This document shows, piece by piece, positions 24,443 to 32,366 of a stretch of DNA of 48,343 bases (the first letter of the stretch is position 1; the number at the start of each line of letters is the position of its first letter). This DNA is from Caldilineaceae bacterium (GTDB taxonomy: Bacteria > Chloroflexota > Anaerolineae > Caldilineales > Caldilineaceae). The notes under the pieces are model-generated. The model worked only from the letters and a program-made list of their open reading frames with translations. It searched no databases and was not told the origin of the DNA. Where the stretch lies: assembly GCA_022842065.1 (NCBI GenBank), contig JALHQH010000071.1:1372-49714 (forward strand). The letters run 5' to 3'. Both the position numbers and the translations under genes were made by a program.

Positions 24443-25909
24443 ATGATCAATCAGATGCGTCACCGCCAGTGGGTGATGGTAGTGCTAACGGCCCTTTGCC
24501 TTGTCTATCTGCGCCCAGACACCGCCGCTGCCGCGGCATCCCCGCCCAGTCTGATCGTTGGGCAGATTGGGGTGCTGGCCGATCCAGCGGCAACGGCGAC
24601 GCTTGACCAGATCATGGCCCGCCGCGCCGAATTTACCGATGTGTACAGCCCCGCGCCCCAATTTGGCTTTACGGCGGCGGCCTACTGGCTGCGCATCCCG
24701 GTGCAGAACCAACAAGCCGTAGCAACCACCTACTATCTGGACATCAAAAATCCGCTCCTTGATTACGTTACCCTCTATGTCATCAGCGACGGCGTGCTGC
24801 TGCGCACGCAGCAATCGGGCGCACAAGTCGCGACCTGGCGGCGGCCTTACCTGGCGACCACCCTGGTTCTGCCCTTTGACCTGGCGGCCAATGCATCTGC
24901 CGAATTGTATGTCCGCGTCCAGTCGGATGGGGTGACGTTGCAAATCCCTGTTGTCCTCATGGACGCGCGCGAACTCCAGGCTTCGGTGACCTTTGGCTGG
25001 GTGCTGAGCAGCGTGCTGGTGAGCATGTTAGCGGCCATGTTGCTCTATAACCTTTTGCTGCTCACGCTGCTCAAAAGCCGGCTCTATTTATATTATGTCC
25101 TCTACTTACTCTTTGCCGGCGTCGCCGTTGCCACCCTTGGCGGGATCGGGCCGGCCTACCTCTTCCCCAACAGCACCTGGTTTAGCAACCGCGGCATTCC
25201 CTTTGCAACCGCCGTGGCCTTTGCATTGATGATCCTCATTACGCGGGAATTTGTGGTTAGCCGCGCCGATCGTTGGCTCAATCGCTGGATGAAGTTCTTA
25301 ACGACTTTGGCCTTGCTGGCGAGTGCTGGTTCCCTCTTCTGGCCGATGCGCTTTAATTACCAAATGCTAATCACGATGGATTTGACCTATCCATTATTCT
25401 GTTTTTTTGTCGGCGTACAGGCATGGCGCCGTGGTCACACGGAAGCGCGCTTTTTAATGGCCGGCCAAATGTCTTCCTGGCTCGCGCTCGTGTTAACCGG
25501 TTTGGTGGCGGCTGATATTCTCCCCTACCATCCACTGGTCTACCAAGGGCCGGCGGTTGGCGCGGTTGCGGACGCGCTCTTGCTCTCGCTGGCGCTCGCC
25601 GACCGGATTCGGATCCTGCAGCGCGCCCAGATCGCAGCCGAAGAGCAAGCGCGGCGCAACCTGGAGATCCGCGGCGATGAATTGGAACGGCTGGTGGCCG
25701 CACGCACGGCGGAGATCAAAACCCTGCACGGGATCTTGCCGATCTGCGCTAACTGTAAAAAGATCCGCACGGATGACGGGGCGTGGCAAGCATTGGAAAC
25801 GTACCTTAGTCAACATACCGACGCCCAATTCAGTCACGGCATCTGTACTGAGTGTATGACCAAACTCTATCCACAATACAATCCGCAGCGCAAAGTCGGT
25901 GCGTCCTGA
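24443..25909 (+). CDS. 7TM-DISM sensor with Cys4 tail, no kinase domain (copy 1)
   Basis: A 488-residue membrane receptor. A signal peptide (VMVVLTALCLVYL) is followed by an extracellular 7TMR-DISMED2-type domain (FGFTAAAYWLRIPVQNQQ), then seven transmembrane helices (about residues 185-385). A coiled coil follows (RAQIAAEEQARRNLEIRGDE, LERLVAARTAEIKTLHG), and the tail carries ICANCKKIRTDDGAW...HGICTECMTKLYP with two C-x-x-C pairs. That tail is common at the end of Chloroflexota and other bacterial signalling proteins and may bind zinc. No histidine kinase, GGDEF or phosphatase domain is present, so the output must be by partner proteins. The next gene is a paralogue, 42 bases after its TGA. 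Confidence 0.9.
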   Translation: MINQMRHRQWVMVVLTALCLVYLRPDTAAAAASPPSLIVGQIGVLADPAATATLDQIMARRAEFTDVYSPAPQFGFTAAAYWLRIPVQNQQAVATTYYLDIKNPLLDYVTLYVISDGVLLRTQQSGAQVATWRRPYLATTLVLPFDLAANASAELYVRVQSDGVTLQIPVVLMDARELQASVTFGWVLSSVLVSMLAAMLLYNLLLLTLLKSRLYLYYVLYLLFAGVAVATLGGIGPAYLFPNSTWFSNRGIPFATAVAFALMILITREFVVSRADRWLNRWMKFLTTLALLASAGSLFWPMRFNYQMLITMDLTYPLFCFFVGVQAWRRGHTEARFLMAGQMSSWLALVLTGLVAADILPYHPLVYQGPAVGAVADALLLSLALADRIRILQRAQIAAEEQARRNLEIRGDELERLVAARTAEIKTLHGILPICANCKKIRTDDGAWQALETYLSQHTDAQFSHGICTECMTKLYPQYNPQRKVGAS

Positions 25910-25951
25910 TGACGCAGCTTGCCCATTGCGCGGCCATCTATGGTGATTGCG

Positions 25952-27409
25952 ATGAACCATTCCCGTTGGTTATTCATAGTATTGATCGTCCTCTGTATTC
26001 CCTATCTATTGCCCAAACCACTCTATGCGGCTGCCGCGCCCACTAGTCCCATTCTGGGACAGATAGGCGTGCTCGAAGATCCATCGACCCGTGCCACGAT
26101 TGACCAGATCCTTGCCACCGCGCCCGCTTTTGCCGACTTGACCACATTTGTACCCAATTTCGGCATCACAACATCGGCTTACTGGCTGCGCATCCCGGTG
26201 CGGAATCCACAACCGGCGGCGGCAACCTTCTACATCGACATCAAATATCCGATCATTGATTCTGTCACGCTCTATGTCGTCGGCACTAACGGTGTGCAAT
26301 CCACAACCCAATCGGGCGCGAGTGTAGCCCAGCAACTGCGCCCATACCGTGCGCCTACCCTGGTTCTGCCTTTCCCGCTGGCGGCCAACGAAGCGGCAAC
26401 CGTCTATATGCGGGTCTACACAAAAAATCTTGCGCTCTATCTCCCTTTTAGCATTTCGGGGGAGCAGGAACTTGAGGCGATGGTGACCTTTACGGTGATC
26501 TTCAGTAGCGCAATTCTTGGTCTCATGGGGGCGATGATTCTCTACAATTTCTTTATCTTTTTACTCCTCAAGGTGCGCCTCTACCTATACTATGTGCTCT
26601 ACTTATTCTTCGTGGCACTGGGCATCGCCAGCATGGGTGGCTTTGGCCCCGCCTATCTCTATCCCAGCAACAGCTGGCTAGGCGGTGACGGCATCCCCTT
26701 TGTCATTGCAATTTCCTATGCCCTGATGATCGTCTTTGCCAGGGAATTTCTGAACTTACGTGCTTACCGTTGGCTTGAGCGGGGGGCGCAGTTCTTGATC
26801 GCCTGGGCCTTCCTATTAAGCCTGGCCTCTTTCCTCCTACCGCTTGCTGTAAGCTACCAAATCATTATGCCGATGATCTTCATCTACAGCTTATTTTGTC
26901 TTTTCGCCGGCGTGATCGCGTGGCGCCGTGGGCGTACCGAAGCGCGCTTTTTTATTGCCGGCCAACTCGCCTCGTGGGTTAGCCTCATGTTGACCGGTTT
27001 AGCGATGAGTAATGTGATTGCGGCACACCTGCTCATTGGCCAGAGCCCAGCCCTTGGCGCAGCCATTGATGCCATGCTCTTCTCGCTGGCGTTGGGTGAT
27101 CGCATCCGCGTCATCCAGCGCGCCCGGCTCGCCGCCGAAGAGCAGGCGCGGCGCAACCTGGAAATCCATAGCGAAGAGTTAGAACGGTTGGTGGCAGCAC
27201 GCACGGCAGAGATCAAAACCCTGCATGGCATTTTACCGATCTGCGCCAACTGCAAAAAGATCCGCACGGATGATGGGGCGTGGCAGCAGTTAGAAAGCTA
27301 CATCAGCCAACATACGGACGCCGCGTTCAGCCACGGTATCTGCACCGATTGTATGCAGGAATTGTATCCGGAGATTTATCGCAAGCGGCAGCAAAATGCC
27401 GCAACATAA
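25952..27409 (+). CDS. 7TM-DISM sensor with Cys4 tail (copy 2, tandem paralogue)
   Basis: A paralogue of the preceding gene with the same order of parts: signal peptide (LFIVLIVLCIPYLLP), extracellular domain (FGITTSAYWLRIPVRNPQ), seven membrane helices, coiled coil (LERLVAARTAEIKTLHG) and Cys4 tail (ICANCKKIRTDDGAWQQLES, FSHGICTDCMQELYP). The tail and linker are nearly identical to copy 1, whereas the sensing domain has diverged, as expected if the two bind different ligands. The start is ambiguous: ATG 25952 is chosen, ATG 25940 and TTG 25919 are in frame. The two genes are probably co-transcribed. Confidence 0.88.
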   Translation: MNHSRWLFIVLIVLCIPYLLPKPLYAAAAPTSPILGQIGVLEDPSTRATIDQILATAPAFADLTTFVPNFGITTSAYWLRIPVRNPQPAAATFYIDIKYPIIDSVTLYVVGTNGVQSTTQSGASVAQQLRPYRAPTLVLPFPLAANEAATVYMRVYTKNLALYLPFSISGEQELEAMVTFTVIFSSAILGLMGAMILYNFFIFLLLKVRLYLYYVLYLFFVALGIASMGGFGPAYLYPSNSWLGGDGIPFVIAISYALMIVFAREFLNLRAYRWLERGAQFLIAWAFLLSLASFLLPLAVSYQIIMPMIFIYSLFCLFAGVIAWRRGRTEARFFIAGQLASWVSLMLTGLAMSNVIAAHLLIGQSPALGAAIDAMLFSLALGDRIRVIQRARLAAEEQARRNLEIHSEELERLVAARTAEIKTLHGILPICANCKKIRTDDGAWQQLESYISQHTDAAFSHGICTDCMQELYPEIYRKRQQNAAT

Positions 27410-27424
27410 ACCGCGGGTGGCTGT

Positions 27425-27560
27425 GGGGTGCGTCCCAAGAAAGGGGTGCGTCGTACGACGTCCCCGGCACAGGCGAAAAATTGGTTCGTCTGCGTACCAC
27501 TTCCTCGCCTGTGCCCCGAACGTTTACCCCAAAATGGGGACACACCCGCGGCTGCGCAGC
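27425..27560. repeat. Long imperfect inverted repeat with an outlying copy at 40112
   Basis: The core stem is GGCACAGGCGA at 27466-27476 with its complement at 27505-27515. The outer arms (GGGGTGCGTCCC ... and GTTTACCCC/GGGGACACACC) pair imperfectly. The left arm, 27425-27465, reappears in opposite orientation at 40112-40150. It is a dispersed, MITE-like intergenic element. No gene lies in 27410-27591. Confidence 0.6.
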
Positions 27561-27591
27561 CGGTTGACAGCAGGCATGCTGCAATGCGACA

Positions 27592-27903
27592 ATGGGACCA
27601 AAGCCTACGACAATCCCAAAGAAGTTCCTCTTTGTCGAGAAGCAGATGGGCAGTGAAGGGCACGCGCTCTTGTCAATTCACCATCCCCATCAACCCGACA
27701 AGTATGAACTGCGCACCTTGCGCACCCTCCAGCCGATCATTCGCGGCCAGCGTTATCACGCCCACCCGTTCTTGGGGCCGGCGCGGCAGTGGTTATATTA
27801 CACTGAGGTGATCGACGGCTATTCGCAGGTCTGCGCGCTGGATGTGGCGGATCTGGTGGATTTGGATGAGTACTGGGGGCGCGATAAGGGTAGCGCTGGG
27901 TGA
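27592..27903 (+). CDS. Small hypothetical protein
   Basis: A 103-residue open frame (GHALLSIHHPHQPDKYELRT, FLGPARQWLYYTEVIDGYSQ). It has protein-like composition and third-position bias similar to its neighbours. No family is recognised. It ends 55 bases before the AraC-type gene on the same strand. There is no strong ribosome site before ATG 27592, and the front may have been changed by the repeat element just upstream. It could be a fragment of a longer gene. Confidence 0.45.
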   Translation: MGPKPTTIPKKFLFVEKQMGSEGHALLSIHHPHQPDKYELRTLRTLQPIIRGQRYHAHPFLGPARQWLYYTEVIDGYSQVCALDVADLVDLDEYWGRDKGSAG

Positions 27904-27958
27904 ACGGCGCACATACTATCAAGAAAGTTTCTACAGCGCTCTGCTATACTCTGGCACC

Positions 27959-29032
27959 ATGACGACAACTGATCTGATCAATCGCGCCCTGATCTATCTG
28001 GAAACCCATCTGACCGAGCCCGCAACTGTTACGCACGCGGCCGCGACAGCCGGCTACTCGCGCTATCACTTCAGCCGCACCTTCTTGGCGCTCACTGGGT
28101 TGACCCCGACCAGTTATCTGCGTAAGCGGCGACTAAGCGAGGCCGCCCGCGCATTGGTGACCTCGTCAAAGTCGATTCTCGACATTGCGCTCGACTATCA
28201 ATTTGGTTCGCAGGAAGCGTTTACCCGCTCATTCAAACAGGAGTTTGGGGTCAGCCCCGGTTTCTATCGGCGGCGCGGACGGTTACGGCGACTGTGGGAG
28301 AAGCTATCCTTTGGTGTCAACAATCTGCTCTACCCAGGGAAAGGCATCAACGGCGCGCCACCCCTGCTCATCCCGGAGCCAAGCATTATTCCGGCCCTGC
28401 TTGTGCCGCGTGTCCGCATGGGGTACAGCGGCCCATTCGTGCAAGAAGTCATGATGACCACACAGCAGAAGATCACCATTCGACTGGCCCATCGCCAGGA
28501 CATTGATGCGCTCTGCCGGCTATACTACGAATTCCACGAGGGCATGGTGCAAAGTGTGCCCCAACGGCTGCAAAGTTTGGGCGACGATGAGTCCTTCAAC
28601 GCAGCGACCCTCTCACTGACCTTACAAAAGCTGATCGCCGCGCTGGATGTCGCCATTTGGGTGGCAGAGATCCACGGCGAAGTCGTCGGATTGGCGGAAA
28701 TCTATCTGCGGGAAGATGAGCAAAACAACCAAACTATGACCTATCGCTACGGCTATCTCCAAAGCTTGATGGTGGCGCGGCGCTGCCGTGGCCGGGGCAT
28801 TGGCGCGCAACTGCTTGACGCGGTCGAAGCATGGTCTCGTGCCCAAGGCGCAGCCGAACTGCGGCTGGAGACCTGGGAATTTGCGCAAGGACCGTTGGGT
28901 TTTTATGAGCGACAGGGGTATCGCACGCTGCGCCGGGTACTAGTGCGTTCCCTAGTTGAAACCGAACTCAACGCAGACAGCGCGCCTAGGTCGGAGTCAA
29001 GTGATCGCGGAATTGTCGAGTACAGAAGATAG
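27959..29032 (+). CDS. AraC-type HTH fused to GNAT acetyltransferase
   Basis: A 357-residue fusion protein. Residues 1-105 are an AraC/XylS DNA-binding domain (LETHLTEPATVTHAAATAGY, SRYHFSRTFLALTGLTPTSY, GSQEAFTRSFKQEFGVSPG). A linker of about 60 residues follows. From about residue 170 comes a GNAT N-acetyltransferase (ITIRLAHRQDIDALCRLYYE, acetyl-CoA loop RCRGRGIGAQLLDAVEAW, GPLGFYERQGYRTLRRVL). A regulator carrying its own acetyltransferase might sense acetyl-CoA or acetylate its inducer. AraC domains usually pair with effector-binding domains such as GyrI, and a GyrI-like protein is encoded nearby at 31633. The ATG 27959 start leaves no HTH residue cut. Confidence 0.88.
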   Translation: MTTTDLINRALIYLETHLTEPATVTHAAATAGYSRYHFSRTFLALTGLTPTSYLRKRRLSEAARALVTSSKSILDIALDYQFGSQEAFTRSFKQEFGVSPGFYRRRGRLRRLWEKLSFGVNNLLYPGKGINGAPPLLIPEPSIIPALLVPRVRMGYSGPFVQEVMMTTQQKITIRLAHRQDIDALCRLYYEFHEGMVQSVPQRLQSLGDDESFNAATLSLTLQKLIAALDVAIWVAEIHGEVVGLAEIYLREDEQNNQTMTYRYGYLQSLMVARRCRGRGIGAQLLDAVEAWSRAQGAAELRLETWEFAQGPLGFYERQGYRTLRRVLVRSLVETELNADSAPRSESSDRGIVEYRR

Positions 29033-29128
29033 CACATGCCATCAGGACAGATTGCCGAGGGTCTGCCAGCATAGGGTGAGTCGTTACTCATCATCAAGCC
29101 TCACCACCCATCAGATCGGCTAGTAATC

Positions 29129-30370
29129 ATGTCACAAACGATAACGTCAAATCTTTGGCACAACCGCGATTTTCGCAAACTCTGGACAGCGCAAACCATC
29201 TCAGCGATTGGCTCAAAAGTCTCCTTTCTGGCACTGCCGCTGACCGCCGTGTTGCTCTTGGACGCAACGCCGACACAGATGGGTTACCTCACCGCGGCCG
29301 GTTCGCTGCCGGGGCTGTTGTTGGGTCTCTTTGCAGGCGTCTGGGTCGATAGGAATCAGCGGCGCGGCTTACTGATCATGGCCGATGTGGGACGTGGGCT
29401 GTTGCTACTGCTGATTCCACTGGCGGCGTGGCTGGGTGCGCTGCACATCGCGCTGCTTTATATCATTCTCTTTCTCACCGGGAGCTTCGACCTGCTCTTT
29501 GGCGCGGCGTACCATGCCTATTTGCCCGCCTTAGTCGAACGTGCCAAACTGGTTGAGGCCAACAGCAAATTGGAGATCAGCCGTTCTGCCGCCGAAATTG
29601 CCGGCCCAACGCTGGGTGGCTGGTTGATTCAGATCACCAGCGCCCCGCTTGCCATCCTGGCCGATGCCTGTTCCTTTTTTCTCTCCGCCTTTGCCCTATC
29701 CACGATCCGCCAACCGGAACCGGCACCAACCACAAGCGATCGCGAAGAACCGTTGTTGCGCCAACTCGGCGCAGGGCTACGGCTGCTGTGGGCGAATCGG
29801 ATTCTGCTGACAATTACCGTCAGCACGGGCACTGCCACCTTTTTCAACGCGATGCTGGAGACAGTCTACCTGCTTTATATGACACGCGTGCTGGGACTCT
29901 CGTCGGGGATGATTGGTCTTATTTTTGGCACGGGCAGCGTTGGCTTTTTGGTTGGCGCGTTGTTGCCCGGCTGGCTGGCAAAGCGGATTGGCTTGGGGCC
30001 CATGTTGATTGGCGGATTGGTGATAGTGGCAGTCTCAGACTTTGCCCTGCCGCTGGCCGTCGACGCACAGGGCTTCGTCGTTGCGCTCTTGATTGGCGCG
30101 CAAATTAGCTTTGGGCTAGGGCTGACGCTGTATAACGTGGGACAGGTCAGCCTCCGGCAGTCGATCACCCCCGACCACCTGTTGGGGCGGATGAATGCCA
30201 CCCTCGATTTTGCGGTGGCCGGGTTGATCCCGCTGGGCGCACTGTTGGGTGGGTTTGCCGGCGAGTGGCTTGGGCTGCGGGGGACGTTGTTGCTTGCCGC
30301 CGGTGGGGAGTTGTTGGCGGTTGTCTGGTTGATGTTGTCGCCGGTGCGTCGCTTGCAAAAATCATCATAG
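29129..30370 (+). CDS. MFS transporter (drug-efflux type)
   Basis: A 413-residue, 12-helix major facilitator of the MefA/EntS-like branch. Marks are the N-terminal LWHNRDFRKLWTAQTISAIG, the loop 2-3 motif LFAGVWVDRNQRRGLLIMAD and the pseudo-symmetric second half (LPGWLAKRIGLGPMLIGGLV). It is probably a proton-driven exporter of hydrophobic compounds. It follows the AraC-GNAT gene by 96 bases on the same strand and may be under its control, which is a common regulator/exporter arrangement. A second, distantly similar MFS gene lies at 33621. The substrate is unknown. Confidence 0.9.
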   Translation: MSQTITSNLWHNRDFRKLWTAQTISAIGSKVSFLALPLTAVLLLDATPTQMGYLTAAGSLPGLLLGLFAGVWVDRNQRRGLLIMADVGRGLLLLLIPLAAWLGALHIALLYIILFLTGSFDLLFGAAYHAYLPALVERAKLVEANSKLEISRSAAEIAGPTLGGWLIQITSAPLAILADACSFFLSAFALSTIRQPEPAPTTSDREEPLLRQLGAGLRLLWANRILLTITVSTGTATFFNAMLETVYLLYMTRVLGLSSGMIGLIFGTGSVGFLVGALLPGWLAKRIGLGPMLIGGLVIVAVSDFALPLAVDAQGFVVALLIGAQISFGLGLTLYNVGQVSLRQSITPDHLLGRMNATLDFAVAGLIPLGALLGGFAGEWLGLRGTLLLAAGGELLAVVWLMLSPVRRLQKSS

Positions 30371-30509
30371 TGGCTGACCATTGTGACATATTGCTATTTG
30401 CGGTTCGATCCTAAAATTTCGTTCTGTTTAAAAATAGTGTTACTATCATGAGATATTGCTCTAGGAAGCTTGTCTTGAGCTCAGAACGAGGAAAGGTATA
30501 AAACTAGCG

Positions 30510-31040
30510 ATGAAGTATGAACGGGAAACACTGGTTGCCAAATTACGCGAATACGGGATTCGTTATCTAGCGCCGAGTGATGCCATCGCCACCGAAATCG
30601 TTCCCTCTGAGCAAAGCTTGCTCCTCGCGCTCCTGGAGCAAGCTGACCCGAGGCTACAGATGGCTTTGGTGCCGCTTTTTGTTCGTAATCCACATCTCTC
30701 CGCCCATATTCCCGCTTTGGTCGACAACCTTTCCCCTGCTTCTGTTTTGAACTTAAAGACCTATTATATGGCGGCCGTCTACTTGCAGCGACTTTGGCAC
30801 TTTCGGTTGGGGCTTTATATCGACAACAAGAGCTTACTCCCTGATTTCTATTCGCAAGACTTGGAACTGCCCCCAGCCACAGAACGTTTTGGCAAACCCG
30901 GGTTGTATGATTTGGCTGATGCGTGGCGCAATCGATCGCCCTTCCCATTCAATTGGCTTGCTTCGCTCAACAAGACAATGGACCTCTTTTTTGAACAATT
31001 AATTTTAGAAAACAGGCCTTCCGATGCGACAGCGCGTTGA
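30510..31040 (+). CDS. Unknown protein paired with a nucleotidyltransferase
   Basis: A 176-residue helical protein (VAKLREYGIRYLAPSDAIAT, LLEQADPRLQMALVPLFVRN, LKTYYMAAVYLQRLWHFRLG) without a recognised domain. Its end overlaps the start of the nucleotidyltransferase gene by 17 bases, so the two are translationally coupled. Pairs of a small helical protein with a MNT/DUF6036 nucleotidyltransferase are often toxin-antitoxin or phage-defence modules. Here the first gene could be the neutraliser. It lacks an R-x4-6-H HEPN signature that I can point to with confidence. Confidence 0.68.
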   Translation: MKYERETLVAKLREYGIRYLAPSDAIATEIVPSEQSLLLALLEQADPRLQMALVPLFVRNPHLSAHIPALVDNLSPASVLNLKTYYMAAVYLQRLWHFRLGLYIDNKSLLPDFYSQDLELPPATERFGKPGLYDLADAWRNRSPFPFNWLASLNKTMDLFFEQLILENRPSDATAR

Positions 31041-31575
31041 TCAACAACGGATCGAGCTATTTCTCCAACGTCTTGGTCGGCAATTTAATCGTCCTGGCCG
31101 AATATACCTTGTTGGCGGCACGACAATGGTCTATGAAGGGCTGCGTCAGCAAACCTTGGACATCGATCTTGCAATCGAGGTTGACAATCAGGATCATAGC
31201 GCCATTATCGCTGTAGTGCGCGAATTGAAAAATACCCTCTCGCTCAATATTGAGGAAGCATCGCCGGCAGATTTCATCCCCTTACCTGGAGGGTATAAAG
31301 AGCGCAGTCAATATGTTGGTCGCTATGGGCAACTCGATGTCTTTCATTTTGACCTGTACAGCACTGCGCTCAGCAAAATTGAACGCGGTACCGGAGAAGA
31401 TATCTCAGATGTCATTGCGCTTTTACAAAACGGTCTTTTAGAAATGACAGAATTGACTCGGTACTTTGAAGAAATTTTGCCCAAATTTGCAACGAATAGC
31501 TTAAAACAGAATCCTGATGAATTTCGCGATAAGTTCGATGCGTTCACCAAGATGTGGCAAGCGATGAATGAATAG
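31024..31575 (+). CDS. Nucleotidyltransferase (DUF6036-like)
   Basis: A 183-residue nucleotidyltransferase-fold protein. The fold's glycine loop is IYLVGGTTMVYEGL, followed by the paired acids in LDIDLAIEV (D-x-D, here D-I-D), and a later acid in GQLDVFHFDLYST. The C-terminal third is helical (EMTELTRYFEEILPKFA). Members of this superfamily in toxin-antitoxin pairs transfer nucleotides to a partner protein or to tRNA. It overlaps the preceding gene by 17 bases. The start at ATG 31024 has a GGCCTTCCG leader inside the upstream gene. Confidence 0.78.
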   Translation: MRQRVDQQRIELFLQRLGRQFNRPGRIYLVGGTTMVYEGLRQQTLDIDLAIEVDNQDHSAIIAVVRELKNTLSLNIEEASPADFIPLPGGYKERSQYVGRYGQLDVFHFDLYSTALSKIERGTGEDISDVIALLQNGLLEMTELTRYFEEILPKFATNSLKQNPDEFRDKFDAFTKMWQAMNE

Positions 31576-31632
31576 AATCCCTGCATAGACTTTGCCTTCA
31601 GTACACCGGATGATTACGGTAAGGAGAAATAG

Positions 31633-32142
31633 ATGCTATCCGAACCGCGACTAGAAACACGCACTACTCAACCCTATGTCGCCATTCGCCGCGCGGTAAA
31701 GATGGGCGGGTTGGGACGTGTGTTGCCGCCGCTCCTGGATGAAGTGCACGCATGGCTGACAGCTGAACGCATTAGACCAACGGGCGCGCCCTTTTTTCGT
31801 TATTGGCGGACGGACATGGACGCTAATCATTTTGTTGTCGACGTGGGCTGGCCGGTGGCCGAACCGGTGGCCGGCGAGGGCGCAATCATCGGCGATACGC
31901 TACCGGCAGGGCACTATGCGGTGATTTTGCATACCGGCCCGTTTGACGATTTGTTTGGCGCGTACAATGCGTTGTACGACTGGGCCGAAGCGAATGACAT
32001 TACCTGGCAAATCAGCACAGACAAAACCTGGGGCGCCCGCGTCGAACACTATCTGACCGACCCCGCCGATGAGCAGGATCCACAGCAGTGGCAGATGGCG
32101 GTGGCATTGTTAGTTACCTTTCGTCATGGGGTAGATAGGTAG
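31633..32142 (+). CDS. GyrI-like effector-binding domain protein
   Basis: A 169-residue stand-alone GyrI-like/SOUL-fold small-molecule binding protein (ETRTTQPYVAIRRAVKMGGL, FFRYWRTDMDANHFVVDVGW, DTLPAGHYAVILHTGPFDDL). The fold is the ligand-binding half of BmrR/Rob-type regulators; solitary versions can bind or hydrolyse hydrophobic cations. A TAAGGAG ribosome site precedes ATG 31633. Given its separation from the nucleotidyltransferase gene by 57 bases and its nearness to two MFS exporters and an AraC-type gene, it may belong to a xenobiotic-response set. Confidence 0.85.
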   Translation: MLSEPRLETRTTQPYVAIRRAVKMGGLGRVLPPLLDEVHAWLTAERIRPTGAPFFRYWRTDMDANHFVVDVGWPVAEPVAGEGAIIGDTLPAGHYAVILHTGPFDDLFGAYNALYDWAEANDITWQISTDKTWGARVEHYLTDPADEQDPQQWQMAVALLVTFRHGVDR

Positions 32143-32270
32143 CCGCCGCTTCCGACACCTCTGTGACAGGCCAACGAGGACAAGCATTGGATTACCTGCG
32201 CCTGAGTGCGCAAAACTCATAAAAAAACGCATAAACTTTTACGTGGCGCGGGCATTATATACTAGCGATT

Positions 32271-32317
32271 GTCACAATTTAACATTTTTACTCATGTAGA
32301 AAATGTTAAATTGTGAC
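32271..32317. promoter_or_regulatory. Perfect 18-bp inverted repeat upstream of the sigma-factor gene
   Basis: The arms GTCACAATTTAACATTTT (32271-32288) and their exact complement (32300-32317) enclose 11 bases, 50 bases before the sigma-factor start. The element is AT-rich, unlike the GC-rich REP-type hairpins elsewhere. The composition and place suggest an operator or mRNA-leader hairpin. The 32143-32270 stretch before it holds no gene. Confidence 0.6.
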
Positions 32318-32366
32318 AGAGCCAAGTATAAAGTAGAATGATATTGCCTGTTGCCAAGGAAAAAAG

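Noticed and set aside
27842..27958. N-terminal extension of the AraC-GNAT protein to 27842
   Set aside because: The extension overlaps the end of the previous small gene, has no domain text, and ATG 27959 begins exactly at the HTH domain.
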